From positions 496,001 to 560,000 of the forward strand of contig NZ_CANKYW010000001.1 of assembly GCF_947488135.1 (NCBI RefSeq): a stretch of DNA of 64,000 bases, given 5' to 3'. The position numbers and the translations under genes were made by a program. The notes under the pieces were generated by a model. That model had not been told where the DNA came from. It made no database searches and was given only the letters and a program-made list of their open reading frames with translations. This document shows positions 10,043 through 18,159 of this stretch, piece after piece; positions within the stretch are counted from its first letter, which is position 1, and each line of letters starts with the position of its first letter. The DNA comes from an uncultured Marivita sp. Its GTDB lineage: Bacteria > Pseudomonadota > Alphaproteobacteria > Rhodobacterales > Rhodobacteraceae.

Positions 10043-11257
10043 ATGAGCAGTCTTGACGCGAAATTTGCACGGCTTGGCGCGGAGAACGCGCCGGGACAGG
10101 AGGTTCGGCAGAACGCGGACAGTTTGAAATCGGTGATGCGGGGGGATGTCCTTCCCGGCGTTCCGGTTGATTTCTCACATGGCGATGTGGATGCGTTCGA
10201 ACCCACGCCCGGCGCGCGGGCCGCCTGGGAAGAGGGGTTCGAGGCCGGTGCCGCGCAGGCCTATACCGAATACCGGGGTGCTGCCGCGATCCGCGAAGAC
10301 GTGGCCGCAAGCCTGGCGGGTTTCACCGGCGCGCCGGTCGATCCGGTGGACGAGCTGATTATCACCCCCGGCACACAAGGCGCGCTGTTCCTGGCGCTGG
10401 GCGCGACCGTGGATCGCGGCACCAAGGTGGCCATCATGGAGCCGGACTATTTCGCCAACCGCAAGCTGGTGGCGTTCTTCGGCGGAGAGATCCTGCCCGT
10501 CGCCCTGCATTACCAAGACGACGCGCCTCAGCGTGGACCGGACCTTGAGCAACTGGAAGCCGCGTTCAAGGCCGGGGCCGAGGTGCTGGTCTTTTCCACC
10601 CCGAACAACCCCACCGGCGTTGTCACACAAGAGGACGCGATCACTGCTATCGCCCGGCTTGCGGCGCAATACGATGTCACCGTGATCGTCGATCAGCTTT
10701 ACTCCCGGCTGCTCTATAGCGGTGAAACCTATACCCATCTGCGCGCCTGTGCGGAGCGACCCCGGAACCTCATCACCATTATGGGCCCGTCGAAGACCGA
10801 GTCGCTCAGCGGCTTCCGCCTTGGTGTTGCCTTCGGGTCGGCCCCGTTGATCGAACGGATGGAGAAATTGCAGGCCATCGTGTCCCTGCGCGCGGCTGGC
10901 TATTCCCAAGCCGCGCTCAAGACGTGGTTCCACGAACCCGAGGGCTGGATGGACACCCGCATCGCCCAGCACGAAGCGATCCGCGATGACCTATTGGCGA
11001 TCTTCCGCGCCGCTGGCTTTCCGACAGCCTGCCCGCAGGCGGGAAGCTATCTCTTCCCCGAATTGCCGGAACTGGTGGTCTCACCCGAGGATTTCGTGCG
11101 CCTGTTGCGCGTGCAAGCCGGGGTCACGGTCACACCGGGATCGGAATTCGCACCGCACACGGCAAACAGCGTGCGCCTGAACTTCTCGCAGGATCACGCG
11201 GCCTCGGTCGCCGCTGCGCATCGGATCGTCGAGATGGTCGAAAGGTACCGCGCATGA
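10043..11257 (+). CDS. PLP-dependent aminotransferase, class I/II
   Basis: 404 residues, with GGGGGAG 7 bases before the ATG. It has the fold-type I landmarks: NNPTG in the substrate loop, an Asp/Tyr pair in VIVDQLYSRLLY, the PLP lysine in PSKTESLSGFRLG, and a C-terminal carboxylate-binding Arg in SVRLNFS. It transfers an amino group between an amino acid and a 2-oxo acid. The following gene, an aspartate-dehydrogenase-like enzyme, overlaps it by 4 bases. The pair could therefore regenerate the amino donor or work in sequence on one substrate. The substrate cannot be read from the sequence; aspartate or a related acidic amino acid is an inference. Confidence 0.85.
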   Translation: MSSLDAKFARLGAENAPGQEVRQNADSLKSVMRGDVLPGVPVDFSHGDVDAFEPTPGARAAWEEGFEAGAAQAYTEYRGAAAIREDVAASLAGFTGAPVDPVDELIITPGTQGALFLALGATVDRGTKVAIMEPDYFANRKLVAFFGGEILPVALHYQDDAPQRGPDLEQLEAAFKAGAEVLVFSTPNNPTGVVTQEDAITAIARLAAQYDVTVIVDQLYSRLLYSGETYTHLRACAERPRNLITIMGPSKTESLSGFRLGVAFGSAPLIERMEKLQAIVSLRAAGYSQAALKTWFHEPEGWMDTRIAQHEAIRDDLLAIFRAAGFPTACPQAGSYLFPELPELVVSPEDFVRLLRVQAGVTVTPGSEFAPHTANSVRLNFSQDHAASVAAAHRIVEMVERYRA

Positions 11258-12057
11258 AGATCGGCATCGCAGGCATGGGCGCGATCGGGCTTCGGGTCGC
11301 GCAGGAACTGGATCGGGGCGGCATCCCCGGCTGTGAGTTGGCCGGGATCAGCGCCCGCAACGCCGACCGCGCCGCAGAGGCGAATGCAACGCTGTCCAAA
11401 CCCGCGCCGGTCTATGCGCTGGACGAGATTGCGGACCATTGCGATGTGGTGATCGAAGCCCTGCCGCCGCAGCTTTTCATGGACCTCGCGCAGCCGGTCG
11501 TGAAGGCGGGCAAGGAACTCGTGGTCCTGTCGGCAAGTCAGCTTCTTGGGCAGCAGGCGCTGTTCGATCTGGCCGCAGAGACCGGCGCGAGGATTGTCAT
11601 TCCGTCGGGCGCGATGCTCGGCCTCGACGCGATCAAGGGCGCGGCGGTGGGTGACTTGCACTCGGTCGTGATCGAAACCCGCAAACCCGTCGCGGGCCTC
11701 GCGAAAGCGCCTTACGTGGTGGACAACAAGATCGACCTGAGCAACCTGACCGAACCGATGCTCGTTCTGGGCGGAACCGTGACCGAGGTCGCCCGCGTGT
11801 TCCCGGCCAATGTCAATGTCGCCGCCGCTGTCAGCCTTGCGGGCTTTGGCCCCGACAGGACGCGGATGGAGGTTTGGGCCGATCCGGCGCTCGACAAGAA
11901 CAAGCACATTGTGCGGGTCACATCGGACAGCTCGGATTTCGAAATGACGATCCAAAACCGCCCTTCCGACGAAAACCCCGCAACCGGCAAGATCACCGCA
12001 CTGAGCGTGATAGCACTTTTGCGGCAGAAAACGTCGGTGCTTCAGGTCGGAACCTGA
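11254..12057 (+). CDS. aspartate dehydrogenase-like NAD(P)-dependent oxidoreductase
   Basis: 267 residues, the normal length for the NadX/aspartate dehydrogenase family. The N-terminal nucleotide site is KIGIAGMGAIGLRVA. The C-terminal domain has the family segment FPANVNVAAAVSLAGFG. Family members reversibly deaminate L-aspartate to oxaloacetate or release iminosuccinate for NAD synthesis. No nadA or nadC lies nearby, so an amino-acid catabolic role with the overlapping aminotransferase is more likely than NAD synthesis. It ends 5 bases before a convergent small gene. Confidence 0.8.
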   Translation: MKIGIAGMGAIGLRVAQELDRGGIPGCELAGISARNADRAAEANATLSKPAPVYALDEIADHCDVVIEALPPQLFMDLAQPVVKAGKELVVLSASQLLGQQALFDLAAETGARIVIPSGAMLGLDAIKGAAVGDLHSVVIETRKPVAGLAKAPYVVDNKIDLSNLTEPMLVLGGTVTEVARVFPANVNVAAAVSLAGFGPDRTRMEVWADPALDKNKHIVRVTSDSSDFEMTIQNRPSDENPATGKITALSVIALLRQKTSVLQVGT

Positions 12058-12062
12058 CAGGG

Positions 12063-12191
12063 TCAGTCCAGTCTGACATTCGACGGGGACGCGCCCTGCT
12101 CCTGGGCGCTCCATCCCATCTGGTCGAGGGTGAAATCTGCGCCAACGGCGATCACGGCGATGGCGACGAACCCAAACAACATGGCTTTCAC
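12063..12191 (-). CDS. 42-residue single-span membrane protein, coupled to the WD40/cytochrome gene
   Basis: A short frame starting at GTG 12191 (MKAMLFGFVAIAVIAVGADF) and ending at 12063. AGGAG lies 8 bases upstream, inside the end of the preceding gene, and the two overlap by the bases GTGA. The product has one hydrophobic N-terminal segment of about 15 residues followed by a short polar tail (LDQMGWSAQEQG). I do not recognise a family. The position at the end of the gamma-subunit/WD40-cytochrome unit suggests a small accessory or anchor of that complex. The good ribosome site and exact overlap are the main reasons to call it a gene. Confidence 0.55.
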   Translation of the reverse strand: MKAMLFGFVAIAVIAVGADFTLDQMGWSAQEQGASPSNVRLD

Positions 12192-13492
12192 TGCGAACTC
12201 TCCTTTGGCGCGGTTTCCCGACGCAGATAGGCCACGAGATCGGCGCGGTCCTGCGCGCCGGTGATCCTCTGCATCGGCATCTTGGTTCCCGGTATGTAAT
12301 GCTCTGGCCCGATATCGAAAAGAGCATCAATCGTGTCTTCGTCCCAGACGATCTCCGACCCGTTCAGAGCGTCGGAATAGCTGTAATCCTCGACCGTGCC
12401 CGCCTGTCTGCCGAACAGGTCGTAAAGGCTCGGCCCCGCGCGGCGGGCGCTGCCGGGGGTCAGCGTGTGGCAGATCGAACATTTGCGCATGAACTGCCGT
12501 TCGCCGTTGGGCATGGTGTCAGCATCGGCCAGAAAGCCGGGGGTTCCGGTGGCCATCGGATCGGCTTCTCCCATCGCGGCGATGGGCCATGAATACATCC
12601 GCGGATCAAGCCCGCCCGCGTGGATGTTGGTGCCGCCCTGCGAAAACGCCAGCGCCCAGACCGGCCCGCGTTCCGTCGCACGGAAATCACGCGCGATGCG
12701 CCAGTCCGGTGTTTCGACCACCATGATATACCCTTCGCCGTCTCCCACGGCGAGGAGGTCCCCATCCGGGCTTGTCGCCATCGACAGGATCGGGCGGCGT
12801 TCCAGCGTCAGGTCGGCCAGCGTGTCGCCTGTTCCCAGATCCAGCACCCGTGTGCCTCCATCGACTGCGCCATAGGCGAGCCAGCCTGCGGCCTCGTTCA
12901 GCTCAAGCTCGTTTACGCCGAACCCATGTTCGACCACGCGCTGACGCTCGCTTTTGGAGGCAAGATCCCAAAGCCGGATGCTGCCATCGGCTGAGGCCGA
13001 ATAAAGCGCGGTCCCATCGCGCGTGAACGCGACATCGTTCACTGGCCCGCTATGCCCGGTCAGGAACGCCGGGGCGCTGCCATCGGTGGGCCACAGCCCG
13101 ATGGTGCCATCCCAACTGGCCGATGCGACGGTCGCCCCATCGGGGGACAGGGCCAATGACACCACCTTGCCTTTGTGTCCGGTCCAGACGGCATGTTCGA
13201 TCCCGTCCGGGGACCAGACGCGCAGGGTGAAATCATCCCCGGCAGAATAGAGCGTGCCATCGGGGCCGAAGGCGACGGCGTTCACCGCCGCGTCATGCCC
13301 ATCGAACCAGACCGGATTGGACCCCGACCAAAGCCCCAATGCGTTGTCGAAACTGACCGTCGCGATCTGGTCCTCGTCGGACACGGCGATCCCCATGATC
13401 GGGCCGCCATGTCCCTGAAGCGTGAAGAATTCGTCCGCCGCGAGCGGCCCTGCGCAGAGCAGAGCCGCCGATGTAGCCAGAGCGGCGCGCAT
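12188..13492 (-). CDS. periplasmic WD40-repeat protein with C-terminal cytochrome c domain
   Basis: 434 residues from ATG 13492 (MRAALATSAALLCAGPLAADE), a clear Sec signal; the frame stays open to 13657 inside the gamma gene, but that part is out-of-frame shadow. Residues ~25-320 form about seven WD40-type blades (for example VNDVAFTRDGTALYSASADG). The last ~100 residues are a cytochrome c domain with CSICH at 338-342 and a likely Met ligand in GTKMPM. It is thus a heme-carrying propeller in the periplasm. It starts one base after the FDH gamma stop, so it is probably an electron-transfer or assembly partner of the FDH membrane subunit. That role is an inference. Confidence 0.8.
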   Translation of the reverse strand: MRAALATSAALLCAGPLAADEFFTLQGHGGPIMGIAVSDEDQIATVSFDNALGLWSGSNPVWFDGHDAAVNAVAFGPDGTLYSAGDDFTLRVWSPDGIEHAVWTGHKGKVVSLALSPDGATVASASWDGTIGLWPTDGSAPAFLTGHSGPVNDVAFTRDGTALYSASADGSIRLWDLASKSERQRVVEHGFGVNELELNEAAGWLAYGAVDGGTRVLDLGTGDTLADLTLERRPILSMATSPDGDLLAVGDGEGYIMVVETPDWRIARDFRATERGPVWALAFSQGGTNIHAGGLDPRMYSWPIAAMGEADPMATGTPGFLADADTMPNGERQFMRKCSICHTLTPGSARRAGPSLYDLFGRQAGTVEDYSYSDALNGSEIVWDEDTIDALFDIGPEHYIPGTKMPMQRITGAQDRADLVAYLRRETAPKESSQ

Positions 13493-13493
13493 C

Positions 13494-14744
13494 TTACTCG
13501 GCCGGGGTTGCACCGCTGGGCGCCTTGCCTTCGCGCTGCTTGACCTCTTCGACCCACAGGCTGTGGTGTTCCTTGGCCCATTGCTCTTCGACCATACCAT
13601 TGCCCATCGCATCGAACGCGCCTTCCATACCGATGGAGCCGATGTAGATATGCGCAAGAATGATCGCCATCAGAACGAAGCTGACGATGGCGTGCCACAA
13701 CTGCGCATATTGCATCTCTTCATGCGGTGTCATCGTTTCCGGCAACACGCCGAAGCCCAGCATCTCGGGCAAGCCGGTGGTGTTCAGAATGGCGAAGGTC
13801 TTGGCAAACAGCGGCAATTCGAAGGGAAACAGCAGCGAAAGGCCCGATACGGAAATCGACACGCCAAGCACGATGGTCGACCAGAAGATCAACTTTTGTC
13901 CCGCGTTGAATTTCTTGGCAGGCGGGTGCCCGCCACCGAAGAGGCCGCCGCCCTTGGCCAGCCACTTGAGGTCGGTCTTGTCGGGGAAGTTGTGGATCAC
14001 CCACATCACGAAGATCATCACCAACGCCAGCATGAACGCCCAGGAGACGTTGTTGTGGATCCATTTCGACCCGGTCGCGAGCCAGGCATAGGCTTCGTGC
14101 CCGAAAGCCGGGATCAGGAACTTGCGCCCCATGAGCGACACGAGGCCAGTGATCCCCAGGAGGATGAACGATCCCGCAAGCAGCCAATGGCCGAAGCGTT
14201 CGAAATTCTTGAACCGCTCGATGCGGCGACCGGTCTTTTCACCGTCGATGCGGACACGGCCGCGGATCAGGTAGAACAGGGCAAGAAAGCCGAGCGTGCC
14301 AAGAAGCAGATACCCGCCATAGGTCAGCAGCGGACCTTCGCGGAACTGCAACCACCACATGCCGCGATCCTGGATCAGCACCTCGGCGGCAGGGCCGCGC
14401 ACCTGCGTCGTGACATCCGCCGCGTTGAAACGCATCCCGCGCCACAGGTCGGGGTCGGACGCGCCGCCAAGGGTACCAAGCTGCTCGCTCAGCCCCGCTG
14501 CGGACTCTGGATTGCCGACATTCTCGGCGCGGTAGTCATTGTCGACGGGCAGGCCCTGTTGCCTGCGCATGATGTCCTCGAGCGTGGTCGCGCCGCCCGT
14601 TGCAGAGCGGTCGATTTCGGCCTCGGGGGCAACTGTTGTCGCCTCTTGCGCGTTGACTGATCCCGGGGTCATCCATGACATCAGGAACATGAAGGCCAGC
14701 ACGGCCATGATACAACCGAGGATGATCTTTCGTACGTCACGCAT
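13494..14744 (-). CDS. formate dehydrogenase gamma subunit (cytochrome b556)
   Basis: 416 residues, longer than E. coli FdnI (~217) because of an N-terminal extension of ~150 residues with a signal-like segment and a periplasmic stretch. The core has the four-helix cytochrome b pattern with candidate heme histidines in FERFGHWLLAGSFILLG, WVIHNF and QLWHAIVSFVLMAIILAHI. It anchors FDH in the membrane and passes electrons to quinone. Unusually, it is separated from the alpha and beta genes by ~2.8 kb carrying two plus-strand genes, and has its own promoter region. It is cotranscribed with the WD40/cytochrome gene. Confidence 0.88.
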   Translation of the reverse strand: MRDVRKIILGCIMAVLAFMFLMSWMTPGSVNAQEATTVAPEAEIDRSATGGATTLEDIMRRQQGLPVDNDYRAENVGNPESAAGLSEQLGTLGGASDPDLWRGMRFNAADVTTQVRGPAAEVLIQDRGMWWLQFREGPLLTYGGYLLLGTLGFLALFYLIRGRVRIDGEKTGRRIERFKNFERFGHWLLAGSFILLGITGLVSLMGRKFLIPAFGHEAYAWLATGSKWIHNNVSWAFMLALVMIFVMWVIHNFPDKTDLKWLAKGGGLFGGGHPPAKKFNAGQKLIFWSTIVLGVSISVSGLSLLFPFELPLFAKTFAILNTTGLPEMLGFGVLPETMTPHEEMQYAQLWHAIVSFVLMAIILAHIYIGSIGMEGAFDAMGNGMVEEQWAKEHHSLWVEEVKQREGKAPSGATPAE

Positions 14745-14834
14745 GTCAGTGCGTCCTCCCGTAATGAGCGTTCGTGACGCTCGGCCTTGCGAAACACGGT
14801 CTTATTGGGTCAGGTTTGACCAACTCAGATGGCT

Positions 14835-14866
14835 GTATGGCGACAAAAACATACGCCGACCATACG
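14835..14866. promoter_or_regulatory. CATACG repeats between FDH gamma and cls
   Basis: In the divergent gap 14745-14941, CATACG occurs at 14850-14855 and 14861-14866, one helical turn apart, with an inverted half-site GTATG at 14835-14839. The spacing suggests a protein-binding site, but I cannot name the protein and a chance arrangement is possible. Confidence 0.3.
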
Positions 14867-14941
14867 ACTTTTTAAGGATACTCAAGATGATGCCAACGGC
14901 AAGCCATTCCGACATTTCGGCGGCAGATGGGCCAAAGCGGC

Positions 14942-16345
14942 ATGAGTGATTTTCTGACCTTCTCGAATGCCGCCATCGCTGCCGTCCTCGGGCTGCTGGC
15001 CCTGGTCGCATCGTACCGCGCGTTGCTCACATCCCGGACACCGCAGGGATCGACCGCGTGGATTTTGCTGATCCTGCTTTTGCCGCTCGTCGGTACGCTG
15101 CTCTATCTCGTTTTCGGTCACGCGAATTACAAACGCTTCGAACGCGAACGCCGGAAGTCCGATGAAGACGTGTTCGACATGGCTTCAGGCGACCAGATCG
15201 TGCACGCGCCCTGTCGGTTGGACGCGTTCGCCAAGATCGCCCGGCTGCCCGTGACCGAGGGCAACGCGATGTCGCTGCTCATCGACGGGCAGGCGACTTA
15301 CGATGCGGTGCTCGAGGCCATCCGAAGTGCCGAAACGACGCTGTTCGTGCAGTTCTACACGATCAAGGATGACGATATCGGTGAAGCCTTGCGCGACGCC
15401 CTGATCGAACGGGCCAAGGCAGGTGTGTCTGTCTGGCTGCTGCATGATGAGCTGCCGTTCTTCGGGCTGCCGGGATACTTCAAGAAGCGGCTGGAGGACG
15501 CGGGCGTTCGCCTGGCCCGTCCGAAGGGGCCGCAACGGCTCTTGGGGCCGTTCCAGTTCAACTACCGCAATCACCGCAAACTGGTGGTGGTGGACAATAA
15601 GGTCGCGTTCACCGGCGGGTTGAACGTCTCGAAAACCTATGTCGGGCGTAATCCATCCATCGGCGCGTGGCGCGATACGTTTGCGCGCTTCGAAGGTCCC
15701 ATCGTGGCCCAGCTTGCCCTGCATTTCTCGTCCGACTGGATGTGGGCCACGGGCGAGGATTTGAGCCAGGTGGCCTCCGAAACACCGCCGCCTGCGGGCG
15801 ACCTCAAAGCGGTGGCGCTGGCGCCGTCACCGGCCGAGGAAATCGCGGCAGGCAATCTCTATTTCATCGCGCTCGCGCATGCGGCGCAGACACGCTTGTG
15901 GATCTCGACCCCCTATTTTGTACCGGACCGGGACGTTCTGACGGCGCTGCGCTTTGCGGCGCTGCGCGGGGTGGACGTGCGTATCCTCGTGCCGGGCCGC
16001 GCCGATCACTACATCACCTATTTCGCTGGGCTGGCCTATTTCGACGATCTGCGCTCGGTCGGCGGTGAGGTCTGGATGTACGATCCGGCCTTCGTGCATC
16101 AGAAGGTTGCACTGGTGGACGATGATCTGGCCTCGGTCGGCTCGATCAATCTGGATATCCGCTCGGGCCTTCTCAATTTCGAGATTACGGTCCTGACCGA
16201 GGGAAAAAGCGCCGCGTCGGAGGTGGAGGAGATGCTTGTCACCGATTTCGGCAATGCCACGCGGATCGATACCGACCTCGACGACCGCTCGATCTTCATC
16301 GGCATGGTGGCCCGTGTGGCCCGGCTGTTCGCCCCGGTGCTCTGA
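14942..16345 (+). CDS. cardiolipin synthase / phospholipase D family protein
   Basis: 467 residues from ATG 14942 (MSDFLTFSNAAIAAVLG); an ATG at 14927 would add five. Two N-terminal membrane segments and a short linker are followed by two PLD domains, each with an HKD motif: NHRKLVVVD near residue 210 and HQKVALVDDD near residue 385. Length and layout match bacterial Cls, which joins phosphatidyl groups to make cardiolipin at the inner membrane. The next gene starts on its last base. This pair interrupts the FDH gene group. Confidence 0.85.
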   Translation: MSDFLTFSNAAIAAVLGLLALVASYRALLTSRTPQGSTAWILLILLLPLVGTLLYLVFGHANYKRFERERRKSDEDVFDMASGDQIVHAPCRLDAFAKIARLPVTEGNAMSLLIDGQATYDAVLEAIRSAETTLFVQFYTIKDDDIGEALRDALIERAKAGVSVWLLHDELPFFGLPGYFKKRLEDAGVRLARPKGPQRLLGPFQFNYRNHRKLVVVDNKVAFTGGLNVSKTYVGRNPSIGAWRDTFARFEGPIVAQLALHFSSDWMWATGEDLSQVASETPPPAGDLKAVALAPSPAEEIAAGNLYFIALAHAAQTRLWISTPYFVPDRDVLTALRFAALRGVDVRILVPGRADHYITYFAGLAYFDDLRSVGGEVWMYDPAFVHQKVALVDDDLASVGSINLDIRSGLLNFEITVLTEGKSAASEVEEMLVTDFGNATRIDTDLDDRSIFIGMVARVARLFAPVL

Positions 16346-17022
16346 TGCGGATTGCGAGCTATAACATCCGCAAGGCGGTGGGTCTTGACTGGCGGCGCGA
16401 TCCGCTTCGGATCATCCGGGTGCTCGAAGGTCTCAACGCCGATGTCGTGGCGTTGCAGGAAGCCGACAAGCGGCTTGGCGCGCGGCCGGCTGTCCTGCCC
16501 GAAGACGCGCTATACGATCATACCGGCTTGCGGGTTCTCAACGTGACCAACGGACCGAGCTCTGGCTGGCACGGCAACGCGCTTCTGGTGCGCGACGGCT
16601 GGCGGATCGGCGCGACGGAGCGGCTCAGCCTGCCGGGGATCGAGCCGCGCGGGGCGCTCATCGCCGATCTGGAAGGGCCGTCGGAAAAACTGACGCTGGT
16701 CGGCACGCATCTGGGCCTGCGGCGCGGATGCCGCCAGTTGCAACTGGCTCATCTGCTCGAGGAATTGTCGGCCAAGACGGACCGCGCGGTGATCGCGGGG
16801 GATTTCAACGAATGGTCCCCGCGCGTCGGCTTCGACATTCTGGAACACGCCTTCGATGTGGTCAGCCCCGGGCGCAGCTTTCACGCCTCCCGGCCCGTCG
16901 CCCCGCTGGACCGCTTTGCCGTCGGGCGCGGTCTGCGCGTGGCGCGGGCGGGGGTGTTCGAGCAGGGGGAGGCGCGACGCGCGTCGGATCATCTGCCGAT
17001 CTGGATGGATCTCGCGGTCTGA
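16345..17022 (+). CDS. endonuclease/exonuclease/phosphatase family protein
   Basis: 225 residues. The fold is recognised from MRIASYNIRKAVG, VVALQEAD (metal-binding Glu), GTHLGLRR, AGDFNEW (catalytic Asp/Asn) and the C-terminal SDHLPIW (catalytic His). Such proteins hydrolyse phosphodiester or phosphomonoester bonds in nucleic acids or lipids. ATG overlaps the cls stop by one base (TGATG), so the two are coupled. A phosphodiesterase acting on a phospholipid head group would fit the cls partner, but a nuclease role cannot be excluded. Confidence 0.8.
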   Translation: MRIASYNIRKAVGLDWRRDPLRIIRVLEGLNADVVALQEADKRLGARPAVLPEDALYDHTGLRVLNVTNGPSSGWHGNALLVRDGWRIGATERLSLPGIEPRGALIADLEGPSEKLTLVGTHLGLRRGCRQLQLAHLLEELSAKTDRAVIAGDFNEWSPRVGFDILEHAFDVVSPGRSFHASRPVAPLDRFAVGRGLRVARAGVFEQGEARRASDHLPIWMDLAV

Positions 17023-17031
17023 GCGCCGTGG

Positions 17032-17081
17032 CCGCATTTTCGAAAATGCGGGGGCAAGCGGCTTCGAAGCCGCTTGCCCCC
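17032..17081. repeat. tandem double palindrome, convergent-gene junction type
   Basis: Two adjoining perfect palindromes, each centred on TTCGAA: a 20-base one (CCGCATTTTCGAAAATGCGG, 17032-17051) and a 32-base one (17050-17081, arms GGGGGCAAGCGGC). They begin 10 bases after the plus-strand gene's stop. Elements of the same design occur at 25460-25502 and 55383-55425. Likely a bidirectional transcription end. Confidence 0.8.
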
Positions 17082-17179
17082 CGACCGCACGCTGCGTTGC
17101 GATATCCTTAACCGGCACAACGGCATACCCCCGCCCACGATGCGCATCGAGCGGGAAGGGTCACTCCCATGCCGCGACA

Positions 17180-17325
17180 CTTGAACTGACATTCTCTTGA
17201 TCCCCTTTGTGGGAAGACCATGAGAAACCGGTTTCAGAAGGCCCCGACAGGGGTACAGGTCCCGGGACATCCCCGGCAGATAAGAGAACGGTCAGGCCCA
17301 CAAGAGCGGCGCCGCTTCTTTTCTA
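17180..17325 (+). ncRNA. candidate structured small RNA with intrinsic terminator
   Basis: The segment can pair its ends in two mutually exclusive ways: CTGACATTCTCTT (17186-17198) with AAGAGAACGGTCAG (17282-17295), or CTTTGTGGG (17205-17213) and GACC (17216-17219) with CCCACAAG (17297-17304) and GGTC (17290-17293). Inside are the palindrome GAAACCGGTTTC (17223-17234) and further hairpins (17242-17253; 17250-17275). It ends in AGCGGCGCCGCT followed by TCTTTTCT. I do not recognise the family and could not map a promoter; 6S-like RNA is one possibility. Confidence 0.45.
17305..17325 (+). terminator. intrinsic terminator of the RNA candidate
   Basis: Perfect 12-base palindrome AGCGGCGCCGCT (17305-17316), extendable by imperfect pairs on both sides, followed on the plus strand by TCTTTTCT. 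The plus-strand gene ends ~290 bases upstream and already has a double palindrome after it, so this terminator probably belongs to a separate transcript. Confidence 0.55.
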
Positions 17326-17333
17326 ATTCAACC

Positions 17334-17399
17334 GTCATCCTCGGGCTTGACCCGAGGACCTCGGGCCAAAGAGATCCTCGGGTCAAGCCCGAGGATGAC
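17334..17399. repeat. dispersed inverted repeat, copy 1
   Basis: Two 25-base arms (17334-17358 and 17375-17399) are perfect reverse complements; each arm itself holds the stem CCTCGGG/CCCGAGG. The arms are identical to those at 28845-28910. From memory, closely similar sequence is common between genes in Rhodobacteraceae and other alphaproteobacteria. It sits between convergent genes. Confidence 0.85.
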
Positions 17400-17492
17400 G
17401 ATCTCGCATGTCATGCCGAAACTCGGGGCCAGCGAGAATCTTGGGCATGTCCAACTCTTCCAAGACCTGGCTTCAGCCCGGCACGCCCAAAG

Positions 17493-17523
17493 AAAAAAGC
17501 CCCGGAGACAAATCCGGGGCTTT
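17493..17523 (-). terminator. intrinsic terminator of the FDH alpha-beta operon
   Basis: AAGCCCCGG (17497-17505) and CCGGGGCTT (17514-17522) form a 9-bp stem with an 8-base loop. On the minus strand the stem runs into TTTTTT. It stands ~30 bases after the beta-subunit stop and shows that the alpha-beta operon ends before the distant gamma gene. Confidence 0.85.
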
Positions 17524-17551
17524 CCAACTGTCACTTGATCAGACTGACGGA

Positions 17552-18145
17552 TCAGCCGTCCTTCTGGTCGTAGGCCGTTCCCCAGCCCCAGGCGCCCGAT
17601 CCGAAACCGCGCGCCACGACGCGTTCGCGGTAGATCGCCGACACCACGTCACCGTCACCGGCGAGCAGGGCCTTGGTGGCGCACATTTCCGCGCAGATCG
17701 GCAGCTTGCCTTCGTCGATGCGGTTGCGGCCGTACTTGGCGAATTCGGCTGTGGAGTGGTTCTCTTCCGGGCCACCGGCGCAGAAGGTGCACTTGTCCAT
17801 CTTGCCGCGCGACCCGAAATTGCCCGCTTGTGGGTATTGCGGTGCGCCAAAGGGGCAGGCGTAGAAGCAGTAGCCGCAGCCGATGCAGAGGTCCTTGGAG
17901 TGCAGGACCACACCCTCTTCGTTCTGGTAGAAGCAATCCACTGGGCAGACGGCCATGCAGGGCGCGTCGGAACAGTGCATGCAAGCCACCGAGATCGACC
18001 GTTCGCCGGGCTTGCCGTCGTTGATCGTGACCACCTTGCGGCGGTTGATCCCCCACGGAACCTCATGCTCGTTCTTACAGGCCGTGACGCAGGCGTTGCA
18101 TTCGATGCAGCGTTCGGCGTCGACCAGGAATTTAGCTCGTGCCAT
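17552..18145 (-). CDS. fdh3B: formate dehydrogenase beta (iron-sulfur) subunit
   Basis: 197 residues with four cysteine groups for [4Fe-4S] clusters: [14 protein letters not shown] near residue 13, [14 protein letters not shown] near 55, [14 protein letters not shown] near 87, and CTFC with later Cys in [10 protein letters not shown]. It carries electrons from the molybdopterin subunit to the cytochrome b subunit. It lacks the C-terminal membrane helix of E. coli FdnH/FdoH and is correspondingly shorter, like the FDH3-type beta subunits. It starts 14 bases after the alpha stop, and its transcript ends at the terminator at 17493-17523. Confidence 0.9.
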   Translation of the reverse strand: MARAKFLVDAERCIECNACVTACKNEHEVPWGINRRKVVTINDGKPGERSISVACMHCSDAPCMAVCPVDCFYQNEEGVVLHSKDLCIGCGYCFYACPFGAPQYPQAGNFGSRGKMDKCTFCAGGPEENHSTAEFAKYGRNRIDEGKLPICAEMCATKALLAGDGDVVSAIYRERVVARGFGSGAWGWGTAYDQKDG

Positions 18146-18159
18146 GTTTCAGGTCCTCC

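Larger units (their letters stand above)
17023..17551. other. 529-base gap between convergent genes: repeats, RNA candidate, terminator
   Basis: No protein gene is supported here; the short frames are built from repeat sequence. In order it holds a double palindrome (17032-17081), a structured plus-strand RNA candidate ending in a terminator (about 17180-17325), a long inverted repeat of a dispersed family (17334-17399), and the FDH-operon terminator (17493-17523). Confidence 0.7.

Noticed and set aside
17220-17573. 117-codon frame in the 17 kb gap
   Set aside because: Runs through the RNA candidate, the dispersed repeat and the FDH terminator; its sequence is repeat-derived.
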